64,000 nt of DNA. It comes from Candidatus Woesearchaeota archaeon (lineage in GTDB: Archaea; Nanobdellota; Nanobdellia; Woesearchaeales; JABGXB01). Position numbers and translations under genes: made by a program. The notes under the pieces are model-generated. The model did not search any database, was not told the DNA's origin, and saw only the letters and a program-made list of their open reading frames with translations. Positions 9,479 to 18,738 of the stretch are shown piece by piece. The stretch spans positions 1 to 64,000 of the forward strand of contig JABGXB010000002.1 in assembly GCA_018675975.1 (NCBI GenBank), given 5' to 3'. The first letter of the stretch is position 1, and each line of letters starts with the position of its first letter.

Positions 9479-10405
9479 TTAACACCTTCTTTCAGCTCTT
9501 TTCAAATCACGATCAAATTCACTTAATTCTTTTTCATAATCATCCAATTTATCATCATAATGTTTAATATCATCTTCAAGTTCTCCAATATCATTTCGTA
9601 TTTTATCTTTATCAATTTCAGATAATACAGATTTTTTTGCCATTTCCAATTGTAATTTCAATTTAGAAATATCAGATCTTGTGCTAATTAAATTATTTCT
9701 TACATCAGTTAACTCATTTTCTTTTGAAGTTAACTTAACTTTTATTTCATTCAATTGTAAATTTAATAAAGATACATCTTCACCATTACGTTCACTAGTA
9801 ATTATTTGAACTTCAAGTGAATTTTTATTTGATTCAATTTCTAAAATTTCATTTTGAATATTTTCAATTAAGGTTTCAAATTGACTAACTTCTAATTGTT
9901 TCTCTTCAATATCATTATTTAAATTATCAACCTGTAAAGGATTAATTATTAAAGATAAGACAAAAATGTTATCTTCCAATTCAGATTTTAAAGAATTAAT
10001 TTTTCTACTTACAAATTCTATATTTTCTTCAATATCAGAAATTTTATCTCTCAATCTATCAGATTCTTGAATACAATTTTCAAATTTTGAAACTACTTCA
10101 ATAAATTCTTCAGGATTATAATAATTAGATCTTTGAGTATATTCAATATCATCTAATATGTTCAATTGCTCTTTTTCATAATCTTCATTTCTTGCAATTT
10201 TATTTTGAATTTCCACTACCTTAGAAATTAATAAATTTTTTTTTAATTCAAGATCTGAATTTAAATCAATATCTTCATTTAAATTTTTATAATTTTCTTC
10301 TATTTTTTTATTTTGTAAAACATATGCAAAAGTAGATACTAATATAATAAAAATTAACAAAATACCAGCAGTTAAAATTAATAGTTTTTTTTGAGCTATA
10401 TTCAC
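9479..10405 (-). CDS. Membrane-anchored coiled-coil protein
   Basis: Single N-terminal TM followed by about 270 aa of heptad-like coiled coil. Confidence 0.65.
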   Translation of the reverse strand: MNIAQKKLLILTAGILLIFIILVSTFAYVLQNKKIEENYKNLNEDIDLNSDLELKKNLLISKVVEIQNKIARNEDYEKEQLNILDDIEYTQRSNYYNPEEFIEVVSKFENCIQESDRLRDKISDIEENIEFVSRKINSLKSELEDNIFVLSLIINPLQVDNLNNDIEEKQLEVSQFETLIENIQNEILEIESNKNSLEVQIITSERNGEDVSLLNLQLNEIKVKLTSKENELTDVRNNLISTRSDISKLKLQLEMAKKSVLSEIDKDKIRNDIGELEDDIKHYDDKLDDYEKELSEFDRDLKRAERRC

Positions 10406-10505
10406 ATATAAAAATTAAAAAATATTTTTATAAATATTACATTAGTAAAAAGATTAGTTCATAAAATGAATAATGGGAAATAGATTATTGAACACAATAA
10501 TAAAA

Positions 10506-11606
10506 TTAAACATTATTTAAATCAAATTTTTCAATAATAATTTTATTTTTGGCAACTTTAATTACATATTCATCAACTTCATTTAAAACACCAAGTTTAC
10601 TTACACTTTCAGGAAGTAATATTCGCTTACCCCTATGATCTAATGTAGTAATCATTTCATGAAAACCATTTTTTATTTTTTTATCAGATAAACCCAATTC
10701 TTGAAATAATTCACCAGTTTCTTTTTTTGTAGATTTAATTTTTAAATCACGAGTTTTTTCAAATAAAAATTTTGCCATATGATCAGCAACATCAATCTTA
10801 GTAGCTTTCATTATACCTTGTAAACCTGGGCTTAAATTTAATTCCAAAACTAAAGGACCTTTTGAATCCATCATTATATCAATAGCACTAATATCACAAC
10901 CCAAAGTTTTTGATGTTCTAACACACATATCTTTTGTAATATCATCAAGTTCAATATTATAACCCTTACCACCTGCATGAATATTACTTCTATTTTCACC
11001 AGATATACTTTTTCTTTCCATACATGCTACAACTTTATCACCAACAACAATAGCTCTAATATCCTTACCACCAGTATCAATAAATTCTTGAATAATAAAT
11101 GGTTGTTTTAATGCACCCATAGCATCTAAAATACTTTTTGCACTTTCTTTACTATCTGCAAACATCACACCCTTACCATGAGTACCATTTGGCATTTTCA
11201 TAACAATTGGATAACTAATATTATTTAGAGTTCTTTTTGTAGCTTGATCAGAACTTGCATAATATGCTACAGGCATAGAAATATTTTTCGTATTAAAAGC
11301 AATTTGACTTAAAAATTTATCATGACCTATTAAAAAACTTTCAGCAGACATAGGCATATAACAAAATTGTTCTAATGTTTTAGAAATTGCATGAAGTATT
11401 TGAGCATATTTAAAAGAACCTCTTGCAAGAATACAATCATATTTTTTTAAACTTTCACCATCATATAATATTTGCATAGAACCTGCTTTCATCAATACTT
11501 CAAATTTTTTTATATTTAACATATCAACTTTATCAAAATAATTATTCATAGATTCAGCAATTAATTTTGAAGAAGTACCATTTAAAGATATTATCGCAGC
11601 TTTCAT
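10506..11606 (-). CDS. RimK-family ATP-grasp amino-acid ligase
   Basis: ATP-grasp pattern YPIVMKMPNGTHGKGVMFADS...IQEFIDTGGKDIRAIVVGDKVVACMER...LELNLSPGLQGI. Confidence 0.88.
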   Translation of the reverse strand: MKAAIISLNGTSSKLIAESMNNYFDKVDMLNIKKFEVLMKAGSMQILYDGESLKKYDCILARGSFKYAQILHAISKTLEQFCYMPMSAESFLIGHDKFLSQIAFNTKNISMPVAYYASSDQATKRTLNNISYPIVMKMPNGTHGKGVMFADSKESAKSILDAMGALKQPFIIQEFIDTGGKDIRAIVVGDKVVACMERKSISGENRSNIHAGGKGYNIELDDITKDMCVRTSKTLGCDISAIDIMMDSKGPLVLELNLSPGLQGIMKATKIDVADHMAKFLFEKTRDLKIKSTKKETGELFQELGLSDKKIKNGFHEMITTLDHRGKRILLPESVSKLGVLNEVDEYVIKVAKNKIIIEKFDLNNV

Positions 11607-11607
11607 T

Positions 11608-11952
11608 TTAATTTTTTAATTTAGGATTGATTAGAAAAAATCCCTTATTTAATATATTTTGACCTATAAGTACTTGATATCTCATATGAGATCTATCTGC
11701 AAGAGAAAATTCTTCTTTAATTAAAATTCCACTAATATTTAATTGAATTAAAACTATATCACGCACACTTCTCCCATGAGCATTTCTAACTTTAATTTGT
11801 CTTACTTTTTTTTTAAAACCAAGCTCATGTGCTAATTTAATGTCTATTGAAGACATGGTAGCACCAGTATCAATACGAGCATTTAATTGCGTTTCTTTAT
11901 TGAAAATTACTTTTTCTACTAAACCAATTATTGACATCTTTTGTAAATCCAT
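11608..11952 (-). CDS. RimB/COG4067-like retropepsin-type aspartic protease
   Basis: ARIDTGATMSSID catalytic DTGA motif; QVLIGQNILNKGFFLINP; directly upstream of the rimK-like gene. Confidence 0.82.
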   Translation of the reverse strand: MDLQKMSIIGLVEKVIFNKETQLNARIDTGATMSSIDIKLAHELGFKKKVRQIKVRNAHGRSVRDIVLIQLNISGILIKEEFSLADRSHMRYQVLIGQNILNKGFFLINPKLKN

Positions 11953-12089
11953 AATACTTTTTCAAATATATTTTTTAAAAACTTTTGGTTTTAAAACAAT
12001 TATATTGAATTTGAAAAAACTTATAAATAAAACCAATAATCTTTCAATAAGGTAAATTCTAGTATAATTTTCACATTTAGAGGTGTTTA

Positions 12090-12719
12090 ATGGAACAAAT
12101 GAAGACAGGTACAACAATTTTAGGAATTAAATGTAAAGATGGAGTAATTCTTGCATCCGATTATAGAATGACAATGGGCTACTTAAGAGCCGGAAAAATG
12201 AAAAAAATAATACCACTTACAGATAAAATATCTGCAGCTGTTGCAGGTTCAGTAAGTGAAGCTCAACAATCCACAAGATATTTACAAGCTGAGTTAAGAT
12301 TAAATCAATTAAAATTAAAAAGAGAAATGCAAGTAAGAGAAGCTGCAAATTTTGCATGTTCAATGTTATATTCAAATATTAAATATCCAACATCATACAA
12401 TTTTATGTATTGTGCACTTTTAATTGCAGGATATGATTTACATGGTGGTCACCTTTTTGCAGCACAACCTGATGGAAGTATACAAGAATGTGATGATTAT
12501 ATTTGTGATGGTTCTGGAATGGAATTTGCACTTTCAATAATAGAAGCTGAATGGAAAAAAGACATAACATGTGCAGAAGCAAAACATTTAGCAATTAAAG
12601 CAGTAAATGCAGCAATATCAAGAGACATTGCATCAGGTGATGCCATTTCAGTATTTCAATTTACTAAAGATGGAACAAAAGAAGTATTTTATGGTCAAAA
12701 TGATTTAGAAGTTAAATGA
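12090..12719 (+). CDS. psmB: Proteasome subunit beta
   Basis: TGTTILGIKCKDGVILASDYRMTMG; GSGMEFALSIIE; ISRDIASGDAISV. Confidence 0.92.
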   Translation: MEQMKTGTTILGIKCKDGVILASDYRMTMGYLRAGKMKKIIPLTDKISAAVAGSVSEAQQSTRYLQAELRLNQLKLKREMQVREAANFACSMLYSNIKYPTSYNFMYCALLIAGYDLHGGHLFAAQPDGSIQECDDYICDGSGMEFALSIIEAEWKKDITCAEAKHLAIKAVNAAISRDIASGDAISVFQFTKDGTKEVFYGQNDLEVK

Positions 12720-12753
12720 TTTTTAAATAAAAATAATTAAATGAGTAAAAAAA

Positions 12754-14649
12754 ATGTCTGATATATTAAAAGAAATAGTAGCAAAATTACCTGAAAGGTC
12801 AATATCTCATTCATGTTTTGAAGCTGCTAATATAATATTATATTCTAAAGACAAATCTATTGTTCAAGGAAATGGAAGTTTAATTAAAAGTTTAGTAAGA
12901 GAATTTAAAAAAAGAATTGAATTAAGACCAGATCCAGAACTTTGTTTGAATATAGAAGAAACTGAAAAAATAATTAGAGAAATTATTCCAGAGGAAGCAG
13001 TCATTAATAGAATTTTATTTGATGAGCAAAGATCAAAAATAACAATTGAAGTTGAAAAGCCAGGATTAGCAATTGGAAAAAATGCATCACTATTAAAAGA
13101 AATTAAAGATAAAACATTTTGGATTGCAAATATAACACGAACACCTGCAATACCATGTCAAATTATAGAAAATATTAGAGCTGTATTATATGAAAATAAT
13201 GATGAGCGAAAAAAATTTCTAAATAGAGTTGGACACCGAATTTATGATGGTTGGTTAAGAGGAAAAAAACAAGAGTGGATTAGATTATCATATTTAGGTG
13301 GAGCAAGAGAAGTTGGACGGAGTTGTATTTTTTTACAAACTAGTGAATCTAGAATTTTAATTGATTGTGGAATTAATGTTGCAAATGAAAAAGAAGTATT
13401 TCCATTTTTAGAAGCACCAGAATTTGATATTAATGAATTAGATGCAATTATAATATCCCATGCAAATTTAGATCATGCATGTTTAGTTCCTTATTTATTT
13501 AGATTTGGATATAGTGGTCCTATTTATGCAACAGAACCTACAAGAGATATTATGGCACTTTTACAATTTGATTATATTAAACAAATAAAAGCAGAAGGTA
13601 AAGAACCATTATATTCACCAGATGAAATTAAAAAACAAATTAAACAATGTATTACTTTATCATTTGAAGAAGTTACTGACGTTACTCCAGATATTAGATT
13701 AACGTTTTACAATAGTGGACATGTTATTGGAAGTTCATTAGTTCATATTAACATTGGTAATGGCCTTCATAATTTAATGTTTACAAGTAATTTTAGAATG
13801 CAACATACAAAATTATTAATTGGTGCAATTAGTAAATTTACACGATTAGAAACTTTAATGATAGAAGCAACTTATGGAGGAACGGATTGTAATTTACCAT
13901 CGCGAGTTGAAACTGAAAGACAAATAAAAACACACATTAAAAAAGCAATTGAGCGGAATGGAAAAATATTAATGCCAGTAAGTGGAGTTGGACGTGCTCA
14001 AGAAGCACTTTTAATTTTCGAAGAAATGTTTAGAGAAAAAACAATTAAAGAAGTACCTGTTTACATAGATGGTTCTGTTTGGGATATTACTGCAATTCAT
14101 ACAGCATATCCAGAATATTTAAACAATTATATTAAACAATCAATTTTTCATAAAGATCAAAATCCTTTCTTAAATAAAAATTTTAAAAATATATCAAGTC
14201 GAAAAGGAAGAAGTGATTTAGTAGAATCTGAAGGGCCAGCAATTATTCTTGCAACAAGTGCAATGCTTACAACAGGACCGAGTGTTTATTATTTTAAAGA
14301 ACTTGCAAGTGATCAAAAAAATATGATTATTTTTACAGCATTTTTATCAAATGGAACTTTAGGAAGAAGATTACAAGCTGGAGAAAGAACTTATAATTTT
14401 GAAAATACTGCAGGAAAAAATGAACCTATTGAAGCAAAATTAGAAATTGTTACAATTGATGGTTTTAGTGGTAATGCAGGAAGGGGAGAGTTAATGACAT
14501 ATTTGTCAAAACTCGATCCAAAACCAAAAAGAGTTATTTGTAGTTATGGTGAAACCAATAGAGTTATTGATCTAGCGAGTAGTATTCATAGAAAGTATAA
14601 AATTGAAACAAATACTCCAAGAAATTTAGATACGTTAAGATTAAGATAA
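12754..14649 (+). CDS. aCPSF1-type beta-CASP ribonuclease with N-terminal KH domains
   Basis: IGKNASLLKEI KH signature; LSYLGGAREVGRSCIFLQT; ISHANLDHACLVPYL; FNSGHVIGSSLVH-like and ATSAMLTTGPS motifs. Confidence 0.92.
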   Translation: MSDILKEIVAKLPERSISHSCFEAANIILYSKDKSIVQGNGSLIKSLVREFKKRIELRPDPELCLNIEETEKIIREIIPEEAVINRILFDEQRSKITIEVEKPGLAIGKNASLLKEIKDKTFWIANITRTPAIPCQIIENIRAVLYENNDERKKFLNRVGHRIYDGWLRGKKQEWIRLSYLGGAREVGRSCIFLQTSESRILIDCGINVANEKEVFPFLEAPEFDINELDAIIISHANLDHACLVPYLFRFGYSGPIYATEPTRDIMALLQFDYIKQIKAEGKEPLYSPDEIKKQIKQCITLSFEEVTDVTPDIRLTFYNSGHVIGSSLVHINIGNGLHNLMFTSNFRMQHTKLLIGAISKFTRLETLMIEATYGGTDCNLPSRVETERQIKTHIKKAIERNGKILMPVSGVGRAQEALLIFEEMFREKTIKEVPVYIDGSVWDITAIHTAYPEYLNNYIKQSIFHKDQNPFLNKNFKNISSRKGRSDLVESEGPAIILATSAMLTTGPSVYYFKELASDQKNMIIFTAFLSNGTLGRRLQAGERTYNFENTAGKNEPIEAKLEIVTIDGFSGNAGRGELMTYLSKLDPKPKRVICSYGETNRVIDLASSIHRKYKIETNTPRNLDTLRLR

Positions 14650-14729
14650 TTCTTTTAATTTAATAATTTTAAAAACTCTTTATAAATAATATAAAACAAA
14701 TTTATAAATAATAAATAAGTCGTTTCCAC

Positions 14730-15287
14730 ATGGACATTGGAGAATATAAAGGTTTTAAATTAAGTTCTTTAAACAACGAAATGATTATATTTAAAGAAAC
14801 CTTATCTAATCGTATGAGAGATTTAGATAGACTCTATCATTTTCAAAACGACAATCGAATTACAGGTTCTTCAAATTCTAAATCATATCATATTTTTCTA
14901 AATGCAATTGATAAAAACTGGCAAGAAATACAATCACTCGATCCATCTCAAAAAAATGCAATGAGTGGCATAATGTCAAAAATTGAAAACTTTTCAAAAT
15001 CATATTTAAGATGCATTTCCTATAAACAAATGATAATTGATGCTAAACCTCAGGAATTTACAACAGGTGATTATCAACACACTGGAAAACATGGAATGAA
15101 AATTACTTTATTTGAACATAAAATACAATTAATTTTATCTTCTTTATACGACTGTAGTTTACAAGGATGTAATATACCAACATTAATTAGGGAAGTAGAT
15201 AAAAAAGATATACCTCAAATAAAATCTGGATTAAAAGAACCTACTTTTGAATATATTAAATCTCTTTTTAATTTTAAAAATAATTAA
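14730..15287 (+). CDS. Hypothetical protein
   Basis: Uninterrupted ORF with codon usage like its neighbours; no family recognised. Confidence 0.6.
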   Translation: MDIGEYKGFKLSSLNNEMIIFKETLSNRMRDLDRLYHFQNDNRITGSSNSKSYHIFLNAIDKNWQEIQSLDPSQKNAMSGIMSKIENFSKSYLRCISYKQMIIDAKPQEFTTGDYQHTGKHGMKITLFEHKIQLILSSLYDCSLQGCNIPTLIREVDKKDIPQIKSGLKEPTFEYIKSLFNFKNN

Positions 15288-16174
15288 TAATTAGTTATAT
15301 CTTCTTTATCGTCATAATTTTTATTATAAGTTGCTCCACCAGAAACTTGTTTCCAATGTGCCCTTTTTGAAAAATATAAAAATACATCTTCAGTCTGTTC
15401 ATTGAAAGATTTTATATTTGTTCTATCATAAAAATGACCAGTTCCTGAATTAAAATGTTTTATTTTTCCACGTTCCATAAATAATTCACCTGCACCATAA
15501 ACTGATTTTCCAGCAGTTAATGTTGGATGTGCAAGTTTATAACCATAAACATCAATAATATATCTATGTTTTTTCTTTCGACTTCTAGAACCAATTACAA
15601 AATTTCCATCATTATCAATTACCCAAATATACCAACCATCTTCTAAATTATTATAATGTTTAAGTTTACCATTTTTATCAGTATGTGAATTAACATCAAA
15701 AACTCTTCCACTTTTTGAAGCATGAGAAGTATAAAATAATTGTTCATATGAATTTTTTTCATACTTATTATTATTTGTTTCTAAAATTTCACTACCAGAA
15801 ATACTTTTTGCAATTTGTTTTTGTATAGGGGTTTGCTTTTTATCCTTTTTTGATCTTCTTAAATAACCTATATCGAAATCTTTAATTGCCATCCTAGGAT
15901 CATATTTATGTAATTGCCAACAATTTTCTTTTGCATGTGTTTTCCAATCTAAATTATCTAATTTTGACTCTAAAGAATCAAGTTTAATTACAAATAAAAT
16001 AGAAATAAAAATTAATAATAAATAAATTATTGGATTTAAATTTAATAATATTGAATTGTTAATTGAAAATTTATCAATTATGAAATTTCCAGTAATAGTG
16101 CCAGATTTGAATAATAATATTATAAATAAAAAACACCACAATATAATCAACAATTTATAAAAATTTAATCTCAC
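15284..16174 (-). CDS. Membrane-anchored protein (two N-terminal TMs) with C-terminal 'AGELxxxxGxIxxxNxxxGHFY'-type domain
   Basis: Two hydrophobic segments; YKLAHPTLTAGKSVYGAGELFMERGKIKHFNSGTGHFYDRTN. Confidence 0.65.
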   Translation of the reverse strand: MRLNFYKLLIILWCFLFIILLFKSGTITGNFIIDKFSINNSILLNLNPIIYLLLIFISILFVIKLDSLESKLDNLDWKTHAKENCWQLHKYDPRMAIKDFDIGYLRRSKKDKKQTPIQKQIAKSISGSEILETNNNKYEKNSYEQLFYTSHASKSGRVFDVNSHTDKNGKLKHYNNLEDGWYIWVIDNDGNFVIGSRSRKKKHRYIIDVYGYKLAHPTLTAGKSVYGAGELFMERGKIKHFNSGTGHFYDRTNIKSFNEQTEDVFLYFSKRAHWKQVSGGATYNKNYDDKEDITNY

Positions 16175-16254
16175 AAAATAAAAATCTCTTTTTATAATTA
16201 TAATTGTTTGGATTATTACAATAACTTTTTATACTCATTTTTATTAAAATATTT

Positions 16255-17493
16255 ATGAAATATAATAGTTTTAAACTTTCAAATGGATTAGAAATATATT
16301 TTATTAAACAAAAATCTAGTATAATTTCTGCAGAAATTGATGTAAACTGGGCACCAAGAGATGAACCAAAAGGTAAAGAAGGAATATCACATTTTTTAGA
16401 ACATATTATTTGGAATTCAGGTTCTGTTAAATTAGATAGTAAAAAAGTTAAAGAAATTAAAAGAAAATTTGGTATGTCGAATGCAGCAACAGCAAAAGAC
16501 AGAACTTATTATTTTGCACAATTTTTTAAAAATAGATTTGAATTATTTTTAGAATTAATTAGTGAATTAGTTTTAAATAATAATTTTGAAACTGAAATAA
16601 TAAAGAAAGAAAAAGAAAGAGTTCTAAGAGAAATATCAGATAAAACCGGAAATGTAGAATATAAGGATATTAATAATTTTAGAAAAAAGTTTTTATTTAA
16701 TACAATACATAATCGCAGACCACTAGGATATTATGATTCAGTTGTCAATATAGATAGAAAAGATTTAATTGAATATTACAAAAAAGGATATGTAATAAAT
16801 AATATGAAATTAATATTAGTCGGAGAACTACCTTCAAATTTTAAAACATTAGTTAAAAAATATTTTGATAAATTTAAATCAAAAAAAGTAATACATAAAA
16901 AGTTTGAAAAAATTTCTTTGATGAAAAAAAAAATGATTAGTCATGTCAGTGCAAAAGAATTATTAAATAAAAATAATATAAAAAATAGTAGCGCACATAT
17001 GATAATTGAATTCTTTGCGCCAGAATTATTTCATAAAGATTTTGCTGCAATGGATATTGCAAATACTATTATTGGTGGCCCTAATTCAAAGTTACATAAT
17101 AAAATTAGTCGTGATGAAGGATTAGCTTATAGTATTTATTCTCATTATATTTGTAGATTTGGAATTGGACATATAATAATTAATACTAAAGTTAATGCAG
17201 ATAAAATCAAAAAAGCACAAAAATTAATATTTGATGTTATAAATAATTTTGAAAAGGATTTAAAACAATTAGATATTGATTTTGCAAAAGAGTCTTTAAT
17301 ATTTAGAAAATTTAAATCAATGGATTCTGGATATGGAGCTTTAATGTCCATTAGTGAATCTCTGTCAAGTGGATTAAGTTATGAAAATTATTTAAAATTA
17401 ATTAAAAAAGTTACAATTGAAGACGTAAAAAAAGTAGTTAAAAAATATTTAACTAAAAATCATGCAATTTTAATACGAGATCCTTTAAAATAA
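16255..17493 (+). CDS. M16-family zinc metallopeptidase
   Basis: Inverted zinc motif HFLEH in GISHFLEHIIWNSG; SKLHNKISRDEGLAYSIYSHY. Confidence 0.9.
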   Translation: MKYNSFKLSNGLEIYFIKQKSSIISAEIDVNWAPRDEPKGKEGISHFLEHIIWNSGSVKLDSKKVKEIKRKFGMSNAATAKDRTYYFAQFFKNRFELFLELISELVLNNNFETEIIKKEKERVLREISDKTGNVEYKDINNFRKKFLFNTIHNRRPLGYYDSVVNIDRKDLIEYYKKGYVINNMKLILVGELPSNFKTLVKKYFDKFKSKKVIHKKFEKISLMKKKMISHVSAKELLNKNNIKNSSAHMIIEFFAPELFHKDFAAMDIANTIIGGPNSKLHNKISRDEGLAYSIYSHYICRFGIGHIIINTKVNADKIKKAQKLIFDVINNFEKDLKQLDIDFAKESLIFRKFKSMDSGYGALMSISESLSSGLSYENYLKLIKKVTIEDVKKVVKKYLTKNHAILIRDPLK

Positions 17494-17497
17494 TTAT

Positions 17498-18616
17498 TTA
17501 TTTTTTTTCAAATCTTTTTGTAAACTCCTCTTTAAATTCTTTAAAACGTTTTTCTTTTATTGCAATTTTTGCATCTTCAATCATTCGTTTAATAAATCTA
17601 ATATTGTGTAAACTTTTTAATCTAAGTGCAGATGTTTCCTCTATTTTTGATAAATGATTAATATATGCACGAGAATAATTTAAACATGCAATACAATCAC
17701 AATCTTTTTCTATTGGATTATTATCATTTTTATGTTTACCACGATTTAAATAAATTAATCCGTCTTTTGTGAAAAGAGTATTATGTCTTGCAACTTTTGT
17801 TGGATAAACTGAATCAAATACGTCAACTCCTTTTTCAATCATATTTAATATATCAAGAGGTGTTCCTAAACCCATAATATATTTAGGTTTTTCTCTTGGT
17901 AAATGAACTATTGCAGAATTAACAGCCATATACATTTCTTCTTTTGGTTCACCAATTGCAACACCACCAATTGCAATTCCATCAAAATTTAAACTAGAGA
18001 TATATTTTGCAGATTCTTTTCTTAAATCTTCATAAAAATTACCTTGTACTATTCCAAATAACATTTGATTGGAATTTTTTTCAATTTTTAATTTATTGTG
18101 AAAATCTAAACTTAATTTACCCCATTTATGTGTCAATTCCATTGCTTCTTTTGCTTGATCATAACTCGCACCATATGGTGCCATATCATCTAACATCATT
18201 GCTACATCACTACCAATTTCTAATTGTATATTCATAATTGATTTTGGTGTTATTTTAAATTTTTGATTATTATATGGATTTAAAAAATTTAAACCAGTAT
18301 TATCTTTACCTTGAAAAAAATGTCTACTTGCTTGAAAACCACCACAATCTGTAAATATACATCCATTAAAATTCATAAATTTATGAAGTCCACCCATTTC
18401 TTCTATTAATTGACTACCAGGTCTGAAATTTAATATTAATGCATTTGAAATTATTGAATTATGATCAATTGCAATCAAATCCATAGAAGTATAATGTTTA
18501 CCAACACCACGAGTTGCCACAGCTAAAAATATTGGAGTTTCAATTTGACCATATTGAGTCTTTAAAATTCCAATTCTAGCTTTATTATCCTCGTGTATTA
18601 TTTCAAAATTTTTCAT
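17498..18616 (-). CDS. tgt: tRNA-guanine transglycosylase, bacterial-type length and architecture
   Basis: FGIVQGNFYEDLRKES; IAIGGVAIGEP; GVDVFDSVYPTKVARHN; CDCIACLNYSRAYINHL zinc site; 372 aa without C-terminal PUA extension. Confidence 0.9.
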   Translation of the reverse strand: MKNFEIIHEDNKARIGILKTQYGQIETPIFLAVATRGVGKHYTSMDLIAIDHNSIISNALILNFRPGSQLIEEMGGLHKFMNFNGCIFTDCGGFQASRHFFQGKDNTGLNFLNPYNNQKFKITPKSIMNIQLEIGSDVAMMLDDMAPYGASYDQAKEAMELTHKWGKLSLDFHNKLKIEKNSNQMLFGIVQGNFYEDLRKESAKYISSLNFDGIAIGGVAIGEPKEEMYMAVNSAIVHLPREKPKYIMGLGTPLDILNMIEKGVDVFDSVYPTKVARHNTLFTKDGLIYLNRGKHKNDNNPIEKDCDCIACLNYSRAYINHLSKIEETSALRLKSLHNIRFIKRMIEDAKIAIKEKRFKEFKEEFTKRFEKK

Positions 18617-18738
18617 AATTGAAAGATTTTGAATTTATTTATAACACTTATTAAAAATTATATTTGTTCCTTTAAAAAACAAATAATAATTACAATTGAT
18701 TCAATTAACTTTTTAAATATATTATTTGTCAGTTAATT

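Noticed and set aside
12090-14649. psmB next to aCPSF1 as unusual synteny
   Set aside because: To my knowledge this neighbourhood is common in archaea.
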